The position numbers were made by a program, and so were the translations under genes. Positions 31,857 to 41,309 of a DNA stretch of 64,000 nt are shown here, piece after piece (the first letter of the stretch is position 1; each line of letters opens with the position of its first letter). Source of the DNA: JBBDWK01 sp040902885. GTDB lineage: Bacteria; Acidobacteriota; Terriglobia; Bryobacterales; Bryobacteraceae. The notes under the pieces are model-generated. The model saw only the letters and a program-made list of their open reading frames with translations. It searched no databases and was not told where the DNA came from. The stretch is from assembly GCA_040902885.1 (NCBI GenBank), contig JBBDWK010000052.1, positions 1 to 64,000 of the forward strand, given 5' to 3'.

Positions 31857-34295
31857 TCATTCGTACCTCAGGGCCGTCACCGGGTCGATGCGCGTAGCGC
31901 GTAGCGCGGGCAATAGGCAGGCGGCGGTTGCAACTATCAGCAACAAGAGCGGCACAACGGCGTAGGTCACGGGGTCGAGCGCGCCGATGCCGAAGAGCAG
32001 AGTGCGGATCACGCCCGCGGAGGTGAATGATCCGGCGAGGCCGAGCGCCAGTCCGGCGCCTACCGGCAGCAGTCCCTGCCGTACCACCATGCCGCGGACC
32101 TGCCCGGATTCCGCGCCGAGCGCCATGCGGATTCCAATCTCGTTCGTGCGCCGGCCGACGGCGTAAGACACCACGCCATAGATGCCCAGAGAAGCCAGCA
32201 GCAGGGCGATCAAGGCAAAGGCCGCGAGAAGCAGCATCTGGAAGCGGCGCGGCGCAACCGACTCCGCAATCACGCTCTCCATGGTGCGAATCTCCGGAAC
32301 CGGAATCTGCGAGTCGACAGACCAGATGGCGCGACGGATCTCGCCCGCGAGCGGGGTTGGGTCCATGGCGGTCTTTACAACGAGCGACATCGAGGTTCGC
32401 GGTCCTTGCCAGAGCGGAAAGTAAGCCATCATGCCCGGCTCCTGGGTCAGCGAAGCGATGTGTACCGCGCCCACCAGGCCCACTACGCGGGCATATGGAG
32501 GTTTGCCGTAGCCGCGAAGCTCGCGGCCGAGCGGGCTCTGGCCCGGCCACAGCCTCTCGGCGAGGTTCTGTGTAATCACCACCGCCCGGCGGTCGCCGTC
32601 CTCCGCCTCTGAAAAGATGCGGCCCTCGCGCAGCGGAATGCCTATGGTCTGGAAGTACTCCGAGTCTACAATCCGGTAGTTCACCATGGGCCATTCAGCC
32701 AGGGGCGGGGCCGGCCGATCTCCCGCCGACACGGGATTCACGTTGTTCTCGGAAGTAACGGGAAGGTTCGAGATCCAGCCGACGGAGTTCACCCCGGCGA
32801 CCGCCCGAACACGCTCCGCCACCTCCCGATAGAAGACGTGGCGCTGTTTAGCCTCGCGGTACTTGTTGAATGGCAGCGACACACCGGCCGAGATTACATT
32901 CCGCTCCTGAAATCCGCGATCCACCTGCAAAATGTGAGAGAAGCTGCGCAGCAACAGTCCCGCGCCCAGCAGCAGCATCACGCTCAGCGCCACTTCGGCC
33001 ACCACCAGGAGCTGGCGCAAGCGTCCGCCGCGTGGGCCATCCGTACTGCCCCGGCTGGCGGACTGCAACGCTTCCTGGGGGTCGGCCGCTGCCGCGCGCC
33101 ATGCCGGCAGGATACCGAAAAGCATGCCGCATCCGACGCTCACGCCGGATGCGAAGAGAAGCACTTGCCAATCCATGCGCACCTCGTCCAGACGAGGTAG
33201 CCCAGTGGGCGCGTGCGCTACCGCCAGGTCGATGAGCCACTGTGCCGCCAGGATGCCGATCGCTCCCCCCGCCAGCGCGAGCAGCATGCTTTCCGCCAGA
33301 AGCTGGCCCATCAGGTGGCCCAGCCGCGCGCCCAGGGCGGAGCGAATGGCCAACTCTCGGCGCATGGTGTTCGCGCGGGCCAGCATGAGGTTGGCGAGAT
33401 TGATGCAGCCGATGAGCAGCACAAAGCCCGTCGCGCCGAGCAGAAGCAGCAGCCCGAGGCGCACATCCCGAACCGCCATGTCATGAAGAGGCTGCACCAG
33501 CGGCCGGATCTCGACCGGCCGGCGGAAATTTCGGACGATCTCCTTCTCCATGGCGCTCAACTCCGCCAGCGCGCGCGCTTGGGTGACTCCCTGCCTCAAC
33601 CGGCCGACGACGGCGTAGTTGAAATTCCCGCTTGCCGTAGCCAAGTCCTCTTTGCTGAAGCCTATCGGCTTCCAGAAGTCCGCCCGCTTAGGCATGAATG
33701 AGATGTCGCTTACCTTCACGCTGGGAAGGAACCGGAACTCGGGAGGCATCACGCCGATGACTTCATAAGGCTGGTTATCGAGCAGGATCTTCCGGCCGAT
33801 GACGCCAGGGTCGCCGCCGAAGCGCCGGTGCCACAGGCCATCGCTCAGAATCGCCACGCGATCTTTTCCTTCCGCGTCCTCCTCGTCCGTAAAATCGCGG
33901 CCGATGCGCGGCCTCACGCCGAGCATCCGGAACAGGTTTGCCGACATCCGCGCTCCGTCCAGCCGCTCCGGCTCTCCATCCCCGGTGAGAGTGGCCGCGA
34001 AGCCGCCCAGCGCGGAGACGCTTTCGAGAGACTGGGCATCTTTCCGCCAGACGTTGAAATGCCATGCGTTCACGGGCACGGCCGGGTAGCGCTGGGCAAA
34101 CTGCGGAACGTGCAGCAGAATGGTGTACAGCCGCTCGGGCTCATGGTACGCGAGCGGCTTCAGCAGGATGGCGTTGACCAGGCTGAACATGGCCGTGGTT
34201 CCGCCGATGCCGAGCGCGAGCGTGGCCAGAGCGATTCCGGTGAAACCGGGAGCGGCGCGGAATCTCCGCAAGGCTTGAGAGAAGTCGCTCAACAT
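31857..34295 (-). CDS. ADOP permease 3 of the efflux cluster (tandem duplicate)
   Basis: An 812-aa permease, paralogous to the next gene downstream and built the same way. The start at 34295 (ATGTTGAGCGAC) is chosen because it aligns with the paralog's start; an in-frame extension to 34367 reads through a palindromic repeat and has no family similarity. The C-terminal 230 residues and the segment 1-60 are almost the same as in the paralog, while the middle periplasmic domain (EYFQTIGIPLREGRIFSEAEDGD, GYGKPPYARVVGLVG) shows scattered changes, as expected for a duplication with relaxed or shifted substrate contact. Confidence 0.92.
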   Translation of the reverse strand: MLSDFSQALRRFRAAPGFTGIALATLALGIGGTTAMFSLVNAILLKPLAYHEPERLYTILLHVPQFAQRYPAVPVNAWHFNVWRKDAQSLESVSALGGFAATLTGDGEPERLDGARMSANLFRMLGVRPRIGRDFTDEEDAEGKDRVAILSDGLWHRRFGGDPGVIGRKILLDNQPYEVIGVMPPEFRFLPSVKVSDISFMPKRADFWKPIGFSKEDLATASGNFNYAVVGRLRQGVTQARALAELSAMEKEIVRNFRRPVEIRPLVQPLHDMAVRDVRLGLLLLLGATGFVLLIGCINLANLMLARANTMRRELAIRSALGARLGHLMGQLLAESMLLALAGGAIGILAAQWLIDLAVAHAPTGLPRLDEVRMDWQVLLFASGVSVGCGMLFGILPAWRAAAADPQEALQSASRGSTDGPRGGRLRQLLVVAEVALSVMLLLGAGLLLRSFSHILQVDRGFQERNVISAGVSLPFNKYREAKQRHVFYREVAERVRAVAGVNSVGWISNLPVTSENNVNPVSAGDRPAPPLAEWPMVNYRIVDSEYFQTIGIPLREGRIFSEAEDGDRRAVVITQNLAERLWPGQSPLGRELRGYGKPPYARVVGLVGAVHIASLTQEPGMMAYFPLWQGPRTSMSLVVKTAMDPTPLAGEIRRAIWSVDSQIPVPEIRTMESVIAESVAPRRFQMLLLAAFALIALLLASLGIYGVVSYAVGRRTNEIGIRMALGAESGQVRGMVVRQGLLPVGAGLALGLAGSFTSAGVIRTLLFGIGALDPVTYAVVPLLLLIVATAACLLPALRATRIDPVTALRYE

Positions 34296-34317
34296 ATCAT
34301 TCGTTACTCCTTCAAAA

Positions 34318-34373
34318 GACCGCTTCCTCACGGGCGCGGCTCGGTACTGAGCCGCGCGCGTAAGCAAGCGGTC
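34318..34373. repeat. Palindromic repeat, family A (copy 3)
   Basis: The 25-base arms 34318-34342 and 34349-34373 are inverted copies with a few mismatches (GACCGCTTcCTCACGGGCGC and its partner) around a 6-base loop. It sits directly after the stop of permease 2, between permease 2 and permease 3, so it is inside the transcription unit. Predicted to make a very strong RNA hairpin, but without the U-run of an intrinsic terminator. Confidence 0.8.
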
Positions 34374-36797
34374 CTATTCGTGCCTCAAAGCCACCATCGG
34401 ATCGGCTTTCGCCGCGCGTCGCGCCGGCACGTAACTGGCCGCGCAGGCGACCGCCGCGAGGAGCGCCGCCACGGCAGCGAAGGTCGGCGGGTCGGTGCTT
34501 TCCACGCCGAACAACATCTGCTTCATGAGACGCGTCAGGCCGAAGGCGGCGGTCACGCCGATCGCCAGGCCCGCCGCCACCAGCTTCATCGCCTGCCCGA
34601 CCACCATGCGCGTGACCGCACGCCGTTCCGCGCCCAGCGCCATGCGAATTCCGATCTCCTGCGTGCGCTGCGTTACCGATTGCGACATGACGCCGTAAAT
34701 GCCTACAGCCGCGAGCAGCATCGCGACCCCGGCGAAGACCGCCAGTAGGTACACAGCGAAGCGCTGCGGGGTCAGCGACGCCAGGACGCGCTCCTCCATG
34801 GTCCTCACGTCGTAAATCGGCAGGTCCTTGTCGATCGCCGCGACCTCGCTCTGCACCGCGCCGGTCAGAAGCTTGGGATCGTTCCCGGTCCGCGCCACTA
34901 CGACCATGCTTCCGGCGCGCGCCTGCGGATAATGCTGGTACAGAACGCCCTTCGATTCGGTATCGAGCCGGCTATGCTTCACGTGGCCGACGACGCCGGC
35001 CACGGTCAGCCACGGCGCTTGCGTTTGGTTTCCGCCGAACCGCACGCGCTTGCCAATGGGATCTTCGCCGGGCCAGTACTGCGCCGCGAGCTTCTCGTCC
35101 ACCAGCGCGACTCCAGGCGCGTCCGCCTTGTCGGTTTCTTCGAAGAGCCGCCCCTTTTTCAGGGGAATGCCGAGAGCCTGGAAATAGCCTGCGCTGACGG
35201 TGCGCTGGTCGGCGTGCGGGCCGGTTCCGCCCGGCGGCACTTCGCGGCCTTCGATGCTAAAGCTGCCCGAGTTGTTGCCGCCGCTGAAAGGCACCATGGA
35301 GATGGCTCCAACTGAGACGACGCCGGGAAGCCGGCCCACCCGGTCCAGCAGTTGCCGGAAGAACCCGGCCACTTGAGGGTCGGCAGGGTATCTGGCCTGC
35401 GGAAGGGACACACGGAACGTCAGGACGTTTCCGGCGCGGAAGCCGGGGTCCACGTCCTGCAGACCGAGGAAGCTCCGGATCAGCAGACCGGCGCCCACCA
35501 GCAGCACCAGAGCCATCGAAACTTCGGCCACCACCAGCAGGCTGCGCATGGTGTGCCGCCGCAAACCGCCCGACGTTCCGCGCGCGCTCTCCTTCAGGTT
35601 CTCCTGCAGATTGGCGCGCGCCATCTGAATTATCGGAGCGAGACCGAACAGCAGGCCGGTGAGGAGCGAGGCAGCGAAGGTGAAGGCGAGCACCGTCCCG
35701 TCAATACGGACCTCGTCCAGTCGCGGCAGGTTCGGCGGGCTGGCTTTGACCAGAAGAGCCACTCCCCAAACACCCAGCAAGAGCCCGGCTGCACCGCCCA
35801 GAAATCCCAGCAGCGTGCTTTCAATCAGAAGCTGCCGCGCGATGCGCCCTCGGCCCGCGCCGAGCGCGGCGCGAATGGAGATCTCGCGGGTGCGGGCGGC
35901 GCCGCGCGAAAGCAGCAGGTTGGCGACGTTGGCGCAGGCGATGACGAGCACAAAGCCGACCGCGCCCAGCAGCACCACGAGCGCCAGACGGATATCCCCC
36001 ACCAGCGACTCGGCCAGCGATTCCACCATGATTCCCCACCCGGTCGAGGGCGGATACTGATCGGGGAAGTCTTTCTGCAGCGCGGCCGCAAACGGCTTCA
36101 TTCCAGCCCGCGCCGCTTCGAGCGAAAGGCCGCGCTTCAGCCGCGCCAGCACGGTGAGGAACTGGTGGCCGCGCCGCTCGACGCTCTTCTGCTCGTTGGT
36201 GAAAGCGATCGGCGTCCAGACCTCGAACGGCGCGAGGTCGCCCGGAATCGGGGGAATCACTCCGATCACGGTGTAGCTTTCATCGTTAAGGCGCAGCGTC
36301 CGGCCGATAACGGCCGGGTCGCTCCCGAAGACGCGCTTCCATAGACCTTCTCCGAGCACCGCCACCCGATGCCGCCCCTGCTGCTCCTCGTCTTCGGTGA
36401 AGACGCGGCCTGCTACCGGCTTGACGGGCAGCATCGGGAATAGGCTGGCCGAGACCCGCCCGCCGAGCAGACGCTCGGCGCGCTCCACGCCGGTGAGGTT
36501 GAAATTGATTCCATTGACACAGGCCACCTCTTCGAAAAGATGGGTCTGCCTGCGGTACTCGTAATAGTCGGCCACGGAGGCCGCGGCATATTTCAGGTTC
36601 AGCGCCAGGAACTGGTTGTAAACTCTTACCAGCCGCTCCGGCTCGTAAAACGGAAGCGGCCGCAGCAGGACCGCGTTCACCACGCTGAAAATGGCGGTGT
36701 TTGCGCCGATGCCGAGCGCGAGCGTCAGCACGGCGATGGCGGTGAAGGCTGGATTCTTCCGGAGCGTCCGGGCGGCGAATCGAAAGTCCGTTCTCAT
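34374..36797 (-). CDS. ADOP permease 2 of the efflux cluster
   Basis: An 807-aa MacB/FtsX permease. N-terminal PAFTAIAVLTLALGIGANTAIFSVVNAVLL helix, periplasmic domain, FtsX block (LALVVLLGAVGFVLVIACANVANLLLSRGAARTREISIRAALG), second helix (LLVVAEVSMALVLLVGAGLLI), second periplasmic domain (ALGIPLKKGRLFEET) and a last FtsX block (AVGIYGVMSQSVTQRTQEIGIRMALG) ending PMVALRHE. It is more distant from the tandem pair than they are from each other. It follows permease 1 by only 3 bases. Role: one of four alternative or cooperating membrane partners for the single ATPase. Confidence 0.92.
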   Translation of the reverse strand: MRTDFRFAARTLRKNPAFTAIAVLTLALGIGANTAIFSVVNAVLLRPLPFYEPERLVRVYNQFLALNLKYAAASVADYYEYRRQTHLFEEVACVNGINFNLTGVERAERLLGGRVSASLFPMLPVKPVAGRVFTEDEEQQGRHRVAVLGEGLWKRVFGSDPAVIGRTLRLNDESYTVIGVIPPIPGDLAPFEVWTPIAFTNEQKSVERRGHQFLTVLARLKRGLSLEAARAGMKPFAAALQKDFPDQYPPSTGWGIMVESLAESLVGDIRLALVVLLGAVGFVLVIACANVANLLLSRGAARTREISIRAALGAGRGRIARQLLIESTLLGFLGGAAGLLLGVWGVALLVKASPPNLPRLDEVRIDGTVLAFTFAASLLTGLLFGLAPIIQMARANLQENLKESARGTSGGLRRHTMRSLLVVAEVSMALVLLVGAGLLIRSFLGLQDVDPGFRAGNVLTFRVSLPQARYPADPQVAGFFRQLLDRVGRLPGVVSVGAISMVPFSGGNNSGSFSIEGREVPPGGTGPHADQRTVSAGYFQALGIPLKKGRLFEETDKADAPGVALVDEKLAAQYWPGEDPIGKRVRFGGNQTQAPWLTVAGVVGHVKHSRLDTESKGVLYQHYPQARAGSMVVVARTGNDPKLLTGAVQSEVAAIDKDLPIYDVRTMEERVLASLTPQRFAVYLLAVFAGVAMLLAAVGIYGVMSQSVTQRTQEIGIRMALGAERRAVTRMVVGQAMKLVAAGLAIGVTAAFGLTRLMKQMLFGVESTDPPTFAAVAALLAAVACAASYVPARRAAKADPMVALRHE

Positions 36798-36800
36798 AAG

Positions 36801-39251
36801 CTACTCCTCTTGAAGGGCGCGAACCGGATCGATTTTGGATGCGCGCCGGGCGGGAATCCAGGCGGCCAGCGCCGCCACCGCCGTCAAAAATGGCGGAACC
36901 GAGCCAAACGTCCAGGGATCGGTCGCCTCCACGCCGTAGAGCAGGCCGGAGAGCAGACGGGTGAGCACGAAAGCGGCGGTGAGACCGGCCGCCAGTCCGA
37001 TCAGAAGCGGCGGGATCGACTGGCGCATCACCAGCCTCAGCACGTTTGCGCGTTGCGCGCCGAGTGCCATGCGAATGCCGAACTCTTTCAGACGGGCGGT
37101 CACGGCGAAGGACAGCACGCCATACAGGCCCAGCGCGGCCAGGCCCACGGCCAGCCAGGAGAAGAGATTCAGCAGCAGCGTGTGAAAGCGCGGCTGGTGA
37201 ACGGCATCGGCGACGACCTGTTCCAGGGTAGCCGCTTCGGACACCGGAAGATTGCGGTCAAGCGACGCCACCTCTCCGCGCAGCGCGGCGGCAAGATTTT
37301 CGGGCCGCGCGGCGGCGCGCACCACCACGGTCATGTAGCCGGGGGTGCCTCCGAATTCGTGCCAGGGCTGCTGGAAGTAGGACAGGTAAATCTCCGGATA
37401 AGCTTCCACAGCCCATTGCATCTGCTTGATGTTCTTCACGACTCCCACCACGGACGACCAGGGATTCGGCGATCCGCTCGCGCCGAGCTTCACGCGCTTA
37501 CCGAGAACGTCCGACGGGGTGAGCGAGGGCCAGTAACGGCGCAGCATGGCTTCGTTCACGATGGCCACGGGCGGCGCGCCGTCCGTATCCGCCTGGGTAA
37601 AGTCCCGGCCGCTCAGGAGCGTGCCGCCCATGGTGCGGAAGTAATCCGGGGTGATCACGCGATAGGCGGCAGCGAGCCGCTCTCCGGGAGCGGGCTCGGG
37701 ACGTCCTTCAATCGAAACGGTGGCGCCCCAAAGGTCGCCGGCCAGGGGCAGGTGGTTCACCAGCGCGGCGGAACGAACACCGGGCAGTGCTTCCACGCGC
37801 GCGAGCAACTGCCGGAACAGATTCATCTGCGCCGGCCCCTCGGCGAATGCCGAGCCTCTTACCGATACCTGTGCCGCCAGCACGTTCTCCACGCGGAAGC
37901 CGGGGTCCACCTGTTGCAGGCGGTGGAAACTCCGGATCATGAGCACGGCGGAGATCAGCAGCAGCAGCGCGAGCGCGAACTCGGCGGACACGAGGGCGTT
38001 GCGAAGCCGTCCGGAGCGGCGGTCCGCGCTCGTGCCTCTCGATTGCACGGCAGCGCTCCGCACCGCATGCAGCGCCGGAGCGAGACCGAAGAGAACGCCG
38101 GTGAGCAGCGACGCCGCGAGCGTGAAGAGGAGCACGCGCCCATCCATCGAAATCTCCTGAAGCCGCGGCATGGCCGTGCGAGCGCCTCCGTGCGTCGCCA
38201 GTAAAGCCAGCAGAGCGGGGGTTCCCCACACCGCCAGCAGCAGACCCGCGCCGCCGCCGAGCAGCGCGAGCAGCGCGCTCTCGGTCAGCAGCTGCCGCAC
38301 GAGGCGGATTCGGGACGCGCCCAGGGCAATGCGAACGGCGATCTCCTTCCTGCGCCCGGCGGCACGGGAAAGCAGCAGATTCGCCAGATTCGCGCACGCA
38401 ATCAGCAGCACCAGACCGACCGCCGCGAGGAGCACTTGCAGAGCCCGGCGCACATTGCCGACGACCTTATCGTGCAGGCCCTCCACGCTAATGCCCCTGC
38501 CCGTGTTGGCATCCGGGTAAGCCCGCTCCAGCCGCTGCGCGATGGCAGTCATCTCGGCGCGGGCCTGCCGCAGGGAGACCCCCGCCTTCAGGCGAGCGAA
38601 CACCCGCAAGGAATTTCCGCCGCGCGAAGCCGCCCTTTCGGGATCGAAGGCCAGCGGAACCCACATCTCGGCCTGAGTGGCCCAGAACGGCGGGAAGTGG
38701 AACTCGGGCGGCATCACGCCCACCACGGTGTAGGCCTCGCCGTTCAGGCGCATCGTAGCGCCCACAGTGGCCGCGTCGCCGCCGAACCGCCGCTGCCAGA
38801 GGCCGTGGCTCAACACGACGACGCGGTGGCGCCCCGGTTCCTCCTCCTCCTCGCGAAGCACTCGGCCGAGCGCCGGATTGACGCCGAGGATGGGGAACAG
38901 CGATGCGGAGACGCGAAGTCCGTTCAACGATTCCGCCGGGTCCTGCCCGGTGAGGGTTGCGCCCCACATCTCGGTGGCCGCCATGTGCTCGAAAGATTGG
39001 CTTTGCTTGCGCCAGTCCGCGAAATTAGCAGGCGACACCGGGCCAGGATCTCCACCGCGCAGGTTCTGGTCCAGCAATACGGCAATTCGCTCGGGCTCTT
39101 GATAGCGCAGCGGCCGCAGCAGAACTGAATTTACGACAGTGAAGATCGCGGTGTTGGCGCCGATAGCGAGCGCGAGCGTCAGCACGGCTACCGCTGTGAA
39201 TCCGGGATACCGGAGCAGCGCGCGAATCCCAATGCGAATGTCGTTCCACAT
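36801..39251 (-). CDS. ADOP permease 1 of the efflux cluster
   Basis: An 816-aa MacB/FtsX permease. It begins MWNDIRIGIRALLRYPGFTAVAVLTLALAIGANTAIF; the ATG at 39251 is chosen since the 20 extra upstream codons overlap a palindromic repeat. FtsX blocks occur near 280-400 (LLAAVGLVLLIACANLANLLLSRAAGRRKEIAVRIALG) and at the C-terminus (ALGLYGVLSFAVTARLKEFGIRMALG), ending SKIDPVRALQEE. First of four permeases after the ATPase gene. Confidence 0.92.
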   Translation of the reverse strand: MWNDIRIGIRALLRYPGFTAVAVLTLALAIGANTAIFTVVNSVLLRPLRYQEPERIAVLLDQNLRGGDPGPVSPANFADWRKQSQSFEHMAATEMWGATLTGQDPAESLNGLRVSASLFPILGVNPALGRVLREEEEEPGRHRVVVLSHGLWQRRFGGDAATVGATMRLNGEAYTVVGVMPPEFHFPPFWATQAEMWVPLAFDPERAASRGGNSLRVFARLKAGVSLRQARAEMTAIAQRLERAYPDANTGRGISVEGLHDKVVGNVRRALQVLLAAVGLVLLIACANLANLLLSRAAGRRKEIAVRIALGASRIRLVRQLLTESALLALLGGGAGLLLAVWGTPALLALLATHGGARTAMPRLQEISMDGRVLLFTLAASLLTGVLFGLAPALHAVRSAAVQSRGTSADRRSGRLRNALVSAEFALALLLLISAVLMIRSFHRLQQVDPGFRVENVLAAQVSVRGSAFAEGPAQMNLFRQLLARVEALPGVRSAALVNHLPLAGDLWGATVSIEGRPEPAPGERLAAAYRVITPDYFRTMGGTLLSGRDFTQADTDGAPPVAIVNEAMLRRYWPSLTPSDVLGKRVKLGASGSPNPWSSVVGVVKNIKQMQWAVEAYPEIYLSYFQQPWHEFGGTPGYMTVVVRAAARPENLAAALRGEVASLDRNLPVSEAATLEQVVADAVHQPRFHTLLLNLFSWLAVGLAALGLYGVLSFAVTARLKEFGIRMALGAQRANVLRLVMRQSIPPLLIGLAAGLTAAFVLTRLLSGLLYGVEATDPWTFGSVPPFLTAVAALAAWIPARRASKIDPVRALQEE

Positions 39252-39271
39252 AAACGCTTCTGAGGCACACT

Positions 39272-39305
39272 CCGGGCTTAAAGCCGGCAGGCGAAACCGC
39301 CTGCC
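39272..39305. repeat. Two adjoining small palindromes in the ATPase-permease gap
   Basis: CCGGGCTTAAAGCCGG (39272-39287) directly overlaps GGCAGGCG-AAAC-CGCCTGCC (39286-39305). Together they fill most of the 81-base gap between the ATPase stop (39333) and the permease start (39251). The first resembles the GGCTT(T)CAGCC core of the family B repeats near 45 kb and 49.9 kb. Confidence 0.6.
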
Positions 39306-39332
39306 CCACACGATTACGCTATGGGCACTGTG

Positions 39333-40034
39333 CTATGCGGCTTCGACCGTCTCCTGCACGATGCGCCCGTCGAACAGGTGAATGGTCCGATCGGCGTGCT
39401 TGGCATAGCGCGGGTCGTGCGTCACCATGCAGATGGTGGAGCCGTTGCGGTGCAGCTCGCGCAGCAGATCCATCACCGCTTCGCCGTTGGCGGAGTCGAG
39501 GTTGCCCGTAGGCTCGTCGGCCAGCAGAATCAGCGGGTCGCCCCCAAGCGCTCGCGCCACGGCCACGCGCTGCTGCTGGCCTCCGGAAAGCTGGGAGGGA
39601 TAGTGCTTCACCCGGTGCACCATGCCGACCTTCTCGAGCGCTTCCATCACGCGCTTCTTGCGCTCCGCGCCCGGCATGCCCCGGTAGGTCAGCGGCAGCT
39701 CCACGTTCTCGTACACCGTGAGGTCGCCGATCAGGTTGAACGCCTGGAAGATGAAGCCGATCTCGCGGTTGCGAATGCGCGCCCTTTCGGAATGCTTCAA
39801 TCCCTGGACCGGCCGTTCGCCCAGAACGTAACTGCCATGGCTGGGCGAATCGAGCAGACCCAGGATGGCGAGCAGCGTCGATTTTCCGCACCCCGAGGGA
39901 CCGGAGATGGAGACGTACTCTCCGGCCTTCAGGTCCATGTGAATGCCCGCCAGGGCGTGCGTCTCCACTTCGTCGGTCACAAAGACCTTCGTGACGGCGT
40001 CCAGGCGCAGCAGAGATTTGCGAGTTTCCTCCAT
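39333..40034 (-). CDS. ABC transporter ATP-binding protein (MacB/LolD type)
   Basis: A 233-aa ATPase with Walker A GPSGCGKST, Q-loop FIFQAFNLIGDLT, ABC signature LSGGQQQRVAVARAL, Walker B LILLADEPTGNLD and H-loop MVTHDPRYAKHAD. It energises the FtsX-type permeases that follow it. Located 15 bases after the membrane fusion gene, as in macA-macB operons, but here ATPase and permease are separate proteins. One ATPase for four permeases is notable. Confidence 0.95.
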   Translation of the reverse strand: MEETRKSLLRLDAVTKVFVTDEVETHALAGIHMDLKAGEYVSISGPSGCGKSTLLAILGLLDSPSHGSYVLGERPVQGLKHSERARIRNREIGFIFQAFNLIGDLTVYENVELPLTYRGMPGAERKKRVMEALEKVGMVHRVKHYPSQLSGGQQQRVAVARALGGDPLILLADEPTGNLDSANGEAVMDLLRELHRNGSTICMVTHDPRYAKHADRTIHLFDGRIVQETVEAA

Positions 40035-40049
40035 GAGTTCGTACCTTTC

Positions 40050-41303
40050 TCAATTCAAACGAATGCGGTCGTATGCGTCCCAGGCGGACATGTCCGAGAG
40101 TATAACCTGATCGCCGACACTCAATCCTTCCAGAATCTCGATGGTGTTCACCGAGGTGCGGCCCAGCTTCACCTGGACGCGCACGGCTTCGTCCGTTCCC
40201 GGGACGCGCTTGAACAGCGTGATCGTGCTGTGGGCCTGCCCGAAGACGGGCCGCCCGACGTACAGCACATCGTCCAGCTTCTCCAGCTCGATGTTTCCAT
40301 CCACGCTCAGGTCGGGGCGCGCGCCCGGCGGCAGATCGCCCTCCAGTTTCACGTCTACGGTCACGGTTCCGTTTACCGAAGCCGGATCGATGCGCATCAC
40401 GCGGCCGGGGATGATCCCGTTGCGCGTATCGATAGACGCTTTCTGGCCAATCATAATGTCCTTGGCCTGCGTCTCCGCAATCTTCAGATCCGCTTTCAGT
40501 TTCCAGGGCTGGGCCACCTTGGCGAGGGACGTTCCGGCGGGAACCTGTTGCCCCACCTCCACCAGCAACTGCTGGAGCTGGCCTTCAAAGCCCGCCCGCA
40601 CCTTGAGCTGCTCCACCTGGCTCCGCTTCAGTTGATACAGGGCGCGCAGTTGCTCCACTTTCACGCGCTGCGCGGCGAGCTGCGCTTCCACCGATTCGCT
40701 CACGATGCTGAGGCGCTTCACCTCCAGGTCGTTGCGCGTGCTCAACTCGTCGGCGGCGACCAGCGAAAGCTTCAGGTCGAGGTCGGGAATCAGCCCTTCC
40801 CTGGCCAGTTCCGCATCCCGGTCGGCCTTCAACCTCGCCTGATGAAATTCGCCGCGTATCTGGGCCGCGACCGCCTGCTGATCCAGGCCTTTGCTTTGGA
40901 GCTGGACGCGCAAGTCAACCAGGCCAGCTTCGGCCGCCTTCAAGTTGAATTCGGCGTCAATCGCGTCCGTCTCCAGTTGCGGATTGGTCAGTTCAAAGAT
41001 GATGGTGTCGGCCCTGACCATGGAGCCGGGCAGCAGCAGCCGCTTCGACACGCGGCCGTCGGTAACGGCGGGAATCAGCAATACGTCCTCCGGCACCAGC
41101 GTTCCCAGGCCGCGCACGTCGCGCAGCATGGGCCCGCGTTTCACGGTATCCGGCCAAAGGGTCGCCATCTCGACCGAGGGAGCGGCGGGTTTCAGCCGGG
41201 ACAGCAGGACCGTTACCACCGGGATCACCGTGAGCACGATGGCGGCGAAGACGATCCGGCGGATAATTTTGTTGCGCCGGGCGTTCTTGCGTGGGACGTC
41301 CAT
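40050..41303 (-). CDS. Periplasmic adaptor / membrane fusion protein (MacA/HlyD type)
   Basis: A 417-aa protein with one N-terminal membrane helix (IIRRIVFAAIVLTVIPVVTVLLS), a biotinyl-lipoyl-like beta hairpin split around long coiled coils (about 110-220, rich in A/E/L/Q: KAAEAGLVDLRVQLQSKGLD), a second lipoyl half (RAGFEGQLQQLLVEVGQQVPAG), a beta barrel and a membrane-proximal domain (VQVKLGRTSVNTIEILEGLSVGDQVILSD). It bridges the inner-membrane permease to an outer-membrane channel. No TolC-like gene is in the cluster, so a shared channel is needed. First gene of the operon. A sigma-54 promoter core lies just upstream. Confidence 0.92.
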   Translation of the reverse strand: MDVPRKNARRNKIIRRIVFAAIVLTVIPVVTVLLSRLKPAAPSVEMATLWPDTVKRGPMLRDVRGLGTLVPEDVLLIPAVTDGRVSKRLLLPGSMVRADTIIFELTNPQLETDAIDAEFNLKAAEAGLVDLRVQLQSKGLDQQAVAAQIRGEFHQARLKADRDAELAREGLIPDLDLKLSLVAADELSTRNDLEVKRLSIVSESVEAQLAAQRVKVEQLRALYQLKRSQVEQLKVRAGFEGQLQQLLVEVGQQVPAGTSLAKVAQPWKLKADLKIAETQAKDIMIGQKASIDTRNGIIPGRVMRIDPASVNGTVTVDVKLEGDLPPGARPDLSVDGNIELEKLDDVLYVGRPVFGQAHSTITLFKRVPGTDEAVRVQVKLGRTSVNTIEILEGLSVGDQVILSDMSAWDAYDRIRLN

Positions 41304-41309
41304 GAAGCG

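Noticed and set aside
36540..38204. 554-codon plus-strand open frame
   Set aside because: Antisense to permeases 1 and 2; Gln/Arg/His-rich without domains.
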